From an uncultured Eubacteriales bacterium (GTDB taxonomy: Bacteria > Bacillota > Clostridia > Oscillospirales > Acutalibacteraceae), in NCBI GenBank assembly GCA_900321515.1, contig ONWI01000175.1:1-8610 (forward strand): a stretch of DNA of 8,610 bases, given 5' to 3'. The notes under the pieces are model-generated. The model saw nothing but the letters and a program-made list of their open reading frames with translations. It did not search any database and was not told the DNA's origin. The number at the start of each line of letters is the position of its first letter. Position 1 is the stretch's first letter. Below, piece by piece: positions 6,262 through 8,610 of this stretch. The position numbers were made by a program, and so were the translations under genes.

Positions 6262-7248
6262 ATGGACGGTTTAATAAAAGTCTCAGTCATTGTTCCGGTA
6301 TATAATTCAGCGAATTTTCTGGCAAAATGCCTCGATTCTCTGGCGGCTCAGACCATCGACTCCCTGGAAGTCGTTATGGTCAATGACGGATCAAGGGACA
6401 ATTCCCTCGACATCATGCGGGAATATGAACAGAAATATCCCGGAAAATTCCACGGCTATGACAAGCCGAACAGCGGCGTCGCCGATACCCGCAATATGGG
6501 CGTTAGCAAGGCGCGCGGTGAATTTATCGGATTTGTGGACAGCGACGACTGCGTGGAGCCTGCATTTTTTGAAAAGCTATATAACGGCGCGGAAAAATAC
6601 GGCGCGGACATATGCGTCGGCAATGTAATAGAGATTATCGGCAGCGAGGACAACGTACATTTTCAGGACAGAATAAAGAGCGAAGGCTTCATTTCCCTTA
6701 ATGAGACCCCGGAAAAGGTCAATCTCTGCCGACCCTATCTGTGCAACAAGATTTTCAGGCGCACGATATTCAACAGTGATAACGTATTCCCTCACGGAAT
6801 GTGCTATGAGGACGTATCGCTCATTTACGGCATTCTCTTTACAGCCGACAGAATCGCCCTCGTACCGGACGTTCACTACACATACCTCAGATTACGCGGG
6901 GATTCCATAAGCAATTCCGCCGATGAAAAGGCATTCGATATATTCAGGGCGTGCGACATCATAGATGAAAGGGCGCACAGACTCAACGATTACTCAAAGA
7001 TCGGCAATGTAATTCAATGGGTAATCATTTCGCATATTTTCATACGCGTCAAACGCGCATATGACGACCCGAACAGGCAATTCAAACTGCGGTTCATCGA
7101 ACGCGCATATGAATATCTCGATGAGAAATTCCCGGACTGGAAGAAAAACAGATTTTATTTCGCAAACAAAAAGAACCTTGTATTTCGCAGCAAGGCGCTT
7201 GTAAAGCTTGCGTTTGTCTATTGCAATTTCCTGCCGGTGAAAATGTGA
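6262..7248 (+). CDS. Family 2 glycosyltransferase
   Basis: Inverting GT-A-fold glycosyltransferase of 328 residues, likely adding a sugar from a nucleotide-sugar donor to a surface polysaccharide or teichoic acid unit in the cytoplasm. The N-terminal domain shows the GT2 order: VSVIVPVYNS (residues 7-16), VMVNDGSRDNS, then DTRNMGVSKARGEFIGFVDSDD (75-96) with the metal- and donor-binding DSD at 93-95. A later VHYTYLRLRGDSIS segment is typical of EpsH/EpsJ-like enzymes, and CYEDVSLIYGI contains the acidic ED pair expected in the acceptor side. There are no membrane spans. ATG start with GGTGA (6251-6255) six bases upstream. It is the last gene of the glycan module; serS follows with its own promoter. 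Sugar and acceptor cannot be predicted. Confidence 0.9.
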   Translation: MDGLIKVSVIVPVYNSANFLAKCLDSLAAQTIDSLEVVMVNDGSRDNSLDIMREYEQKYPGKFHGYDKPNSGVADTRNMGVSKARGEFIGFVDSDDCVEPAFFEKLYNGAEKYGADICVGNVIEIIGSEDNVHFQDRIKSEGFISLNETPEKVNLCRPYLCNKIFRRTIFNSDNVFPHGMCYEDVSLIYGILFTADRIALVPDVHYTYLRLRGDSISNSADEKAFDIFRACDIIDERAHRLNDYSKIGNVIQWVIISHIFIRVKRAYDDPNRQFKLRFIERAYEYLDEKFPDWKKNRFYFANKKNLVFRSKALVKLAFVYCNFLPVKM

Positions 7249-7256
7249 AAACCCTA

Positions 7257-7285
7257 TTGATATTTGGCACGGACTGTTATATAAT
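7257..7285 (+). promoter_or_regulatory. serS promoter
   Basis: TTGATA (7257-7262) and TATAAT (7280-7285) with a 17-base spacer form a near-consensus housekeeping promoter. The start of transcription should be near 7292, leaving a leader of about 35 bases. This is too short for a T-box riboswitch, the control often seen on clostridial aminoacyl-tRNA synthetase genes. A good SD, AAAGGTGAGA (7311-7320), precedes the ATG. Confidence 0.8.
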
Positions 7286-7326
7286 TTATTTATTAAACTT
7301 ATTTTTTAACAAAGGTGAGATTATTA

Positions 7327-8610
7327 ATGCTGGATATTAAATTCCTAAGAGAAAATCCCGATATTGTCAAAGAAAACATCAAAAAGAAATTCCAGGACAG
7401 CAAGCTTCCGCTTGTCGATGAAGTTATCGCGCTTGACAAGCAGCTTCGCTCCATCATGCAGGAGGCGGACGGACTCCGCGCCAACAGAAACAAGGTTTCC
7501 AAGGGCATCGGTGCTCTCATGGCTAAAGGCAAAAAGGAAGAAGCCGAAGCCGAAAAGGTCAAAGTCACGCAGTTCTCCGAGCGACTCGCGGAATGCGAAA
7601 GGCTCGAAACCGAACTCAAGGAAAAGGTCCGCACCATCATGCTGACCATTCCCAACATCATCGACCCCTCTGTACCGATTGGCGAAGACGACAGCAAAAA
7701 TGTGGAGGTCGAGCGCTTCGGCGAGCCTGTCGTACCGGATTTTGAGATACCCTACCACACCGACATCATGAAAACCTTCGACGGCATAGATCTTGACGCA
7801 GCGGGTTCTGTCGCGGGTAACGGTTTCTATTACCTCATGGGCGACATCGCAAGGCTGCATTCGTCAATTCTCTCCTACGCCAGAGACTTCATGATAGACC
7901 GCGGCTTTACCTATGTCATCCCCCCCTACATGATTCGCAGGAATGTCGTTGACGGCGTTATGAGCTTTGCCGAAATGGACGCCATGATGTACAAGATCGA
8001 GGGCGAGGACCTCTACCTCATCGGCACCAGTGAACATTCCATGATAGGCAAATTCATCAATACCATCACCAAGGAGAGCGAGCTTCCCAAGCTGCTCACC
8101 AGCTATTCCCCCTGTTTCCGCAAGGAAAAGGGCGCACACGGCATAGAGGAGCGCGGCGTCTACAGAATCCATCAGTTCGAGAAGCAGGAGATGATCGTGG
8201 TCTGCAAGCCGGAGGACAGCCCGAAGTATTACGACGTTCTCTGGAAGAACACCGTCGATTTCTTCCGTTCGCTGGATATTCCTGTGCGCACGCTCGAATG
8301 CTGCTCCGGTGATCTGGCTGATCTGAAGGTCAAGTCGGTGGACGTGGAAGCGTGGTCGCCCCGTCAGAAGAAGTATTTTGAAGTGGGTTCCTGTTCCAAC
8401 CTCGGCGATGCGCAGGCACGCCGTCTGGGAATCCGCGTTGTCGGTGAGGACGGCAAAAAGTACCTTGCCCACACGCTGAACAACACCGTTGTAGCGCCTC
8501 CGAGAATGCTCATTGCCTTCCTCGAGAACAACCTGCAGGCAGACGGCACCGTGAGAATCCCCGAAAAGCTGCGCATGTACATGGGCGGCAAGGAAGTACT
8601 TGTTCCTAAG
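7327..8610 (+). CDS. serS: Seryl-tRNA synthetase (3' end cut by the window)
   Basis: Charges tRNA-Ser (and tRNA-Sec where present) with serine in the cytoplasm. The visible 428 codons are nearly the whole enzyme, as bacterial SerRS is usually about 420-430 residues; the frame is open at the window edge with no stop. Residues 1-110 form the N-terminal tRNA-binding domain with a charged helical arm (about 27-110, consistent with the antiparallel coiled coil). The class II core shows the GTSE serine-site motif (233-236), motif 2 (CFRKEKG at 263-269 through RIHQFEKQEM at 280-289) and motif 3 around R393. Motif 3 reads HTLNNTVVAPPRMLIAFLEN rather than the E. coli-like NGSGLAVGR form, and so looks closer to archaeal and eukaryotic SerRS. 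Monocistronic expression from its own promoter is likely. The identification is certain. Confidence 0.96.
   Translation, partial: MLDIKFLRENPDIVKENIKKKFQDSKLPLVDEVIALDKQLRSIMQEADGLRANRNKVSKGIGALMAKGKKEEAEAEKVKVTQFSERLAECERLETELKEKVRTIMLTIPNIIDPSVPIGEDDSKNVEVERFGEPVVPDFEIPYHTDIMKTFDGIDLDAAGSVAGNGFYYLMGDIARLHSSILSYARDFMIDRGFTYVIPPYMIRRNVVDGVMSFAEMDAMMYKIEGEDLYLIGTSEHSMIGKFINTITKESELPKLLTSYSPCFRKEKGAHGIEERGVYRIHQFEKQEMIVVCKPEDSPKYYDVLWKNTVDFFRSLDIPVRTLECCSGDLADLKVKSVDVEAWSPRQKKYFEVGSCSNLGDAQARRLGIRVVGEDGKKYLAHTLNNTVVAPPRMLIAFLENNLQADGTVRIPEKLRMYMGGKEVLVPK

Noticed and set aside
7864..8472. Minus-strand open frame of 202 codons
   Set aside because: It is the complement of the highly conserved serS catalytic core; the open frame is a by-product of codon bias.

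Overview
The window suggests a Gram-positive gut-type clostridium, possibly near Ruminococcus or other Oscillospiraceae. This is inferred from moderately GC-rich genes with AT-rich control regions, purine-rich Shine-Dalgarno (SD) sites before TTG as well as ATG starts, and teichoic-acid-type transferases (LicD and CDP-glycerol families). No rRNA, tRNA, CRISPR array, insertion sequence or phage gene is visible. All six supported genes lie on the + strand; the last is cut by the window end.

Layout. Bases 1-184 are an AT-rich leader with a weak promoter. Next comes a two-domain PPK2-type polyphosphate:AMP phosphotransferase (185-1675). The gap after it is dense: a long imperfect hairpin ending in a T-run (1725-1787) encloses a good sigma-A-type promoter (1721-1749), and its 3' arm contains the SD and touches the TTG start of the next gene. 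That gene (1786-2997) encodes a one-pass membrane protein with a possible sigma-region-2-like cytoplasmic part and an extracytoplasmic transglutaminase-like domain in which the expected catalytic Cys is Ser. A short GC-rich/AT-rich repeat-like spacer (2998-3070) separates it from a small WapI-like immunity-family protein (3093-3536).

Bases 3570-7248 are a three-gene surface-glycan module: a LicD-family phosphotransferase, a CDP-glycerol glycerophosphotransferase-family protein with an apparently incomplete extra C-terminal domain, and a GT2 glycosyltransferase. Together they would build or decorate a phosphate-containing cell-surface polymer: GT2 adds sugars, the CDP-glycerol enzyme adds polyol phosphate, and LicD adds a phospho-substituent. 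The precursor-making genes (for example tagD-like or licC-like) are not in the window, so the exact substrates cannot be read. Spacings of 33, 53 and 80 bases with no terminator suggest co-transcription.

The window ends with serS (7327 to the edge), which has its own near-consensus promoter, a leader too short for a T-box, and a motif 3 that reads more like the archaeal/eukaryotic seryl-tRNA synthetase type than the E. coli type.

There is no clear new defence or mobile system. The most interesting points are the nested promoter/hairpin at 1721-1788 and the unusual fusion protein it controls.
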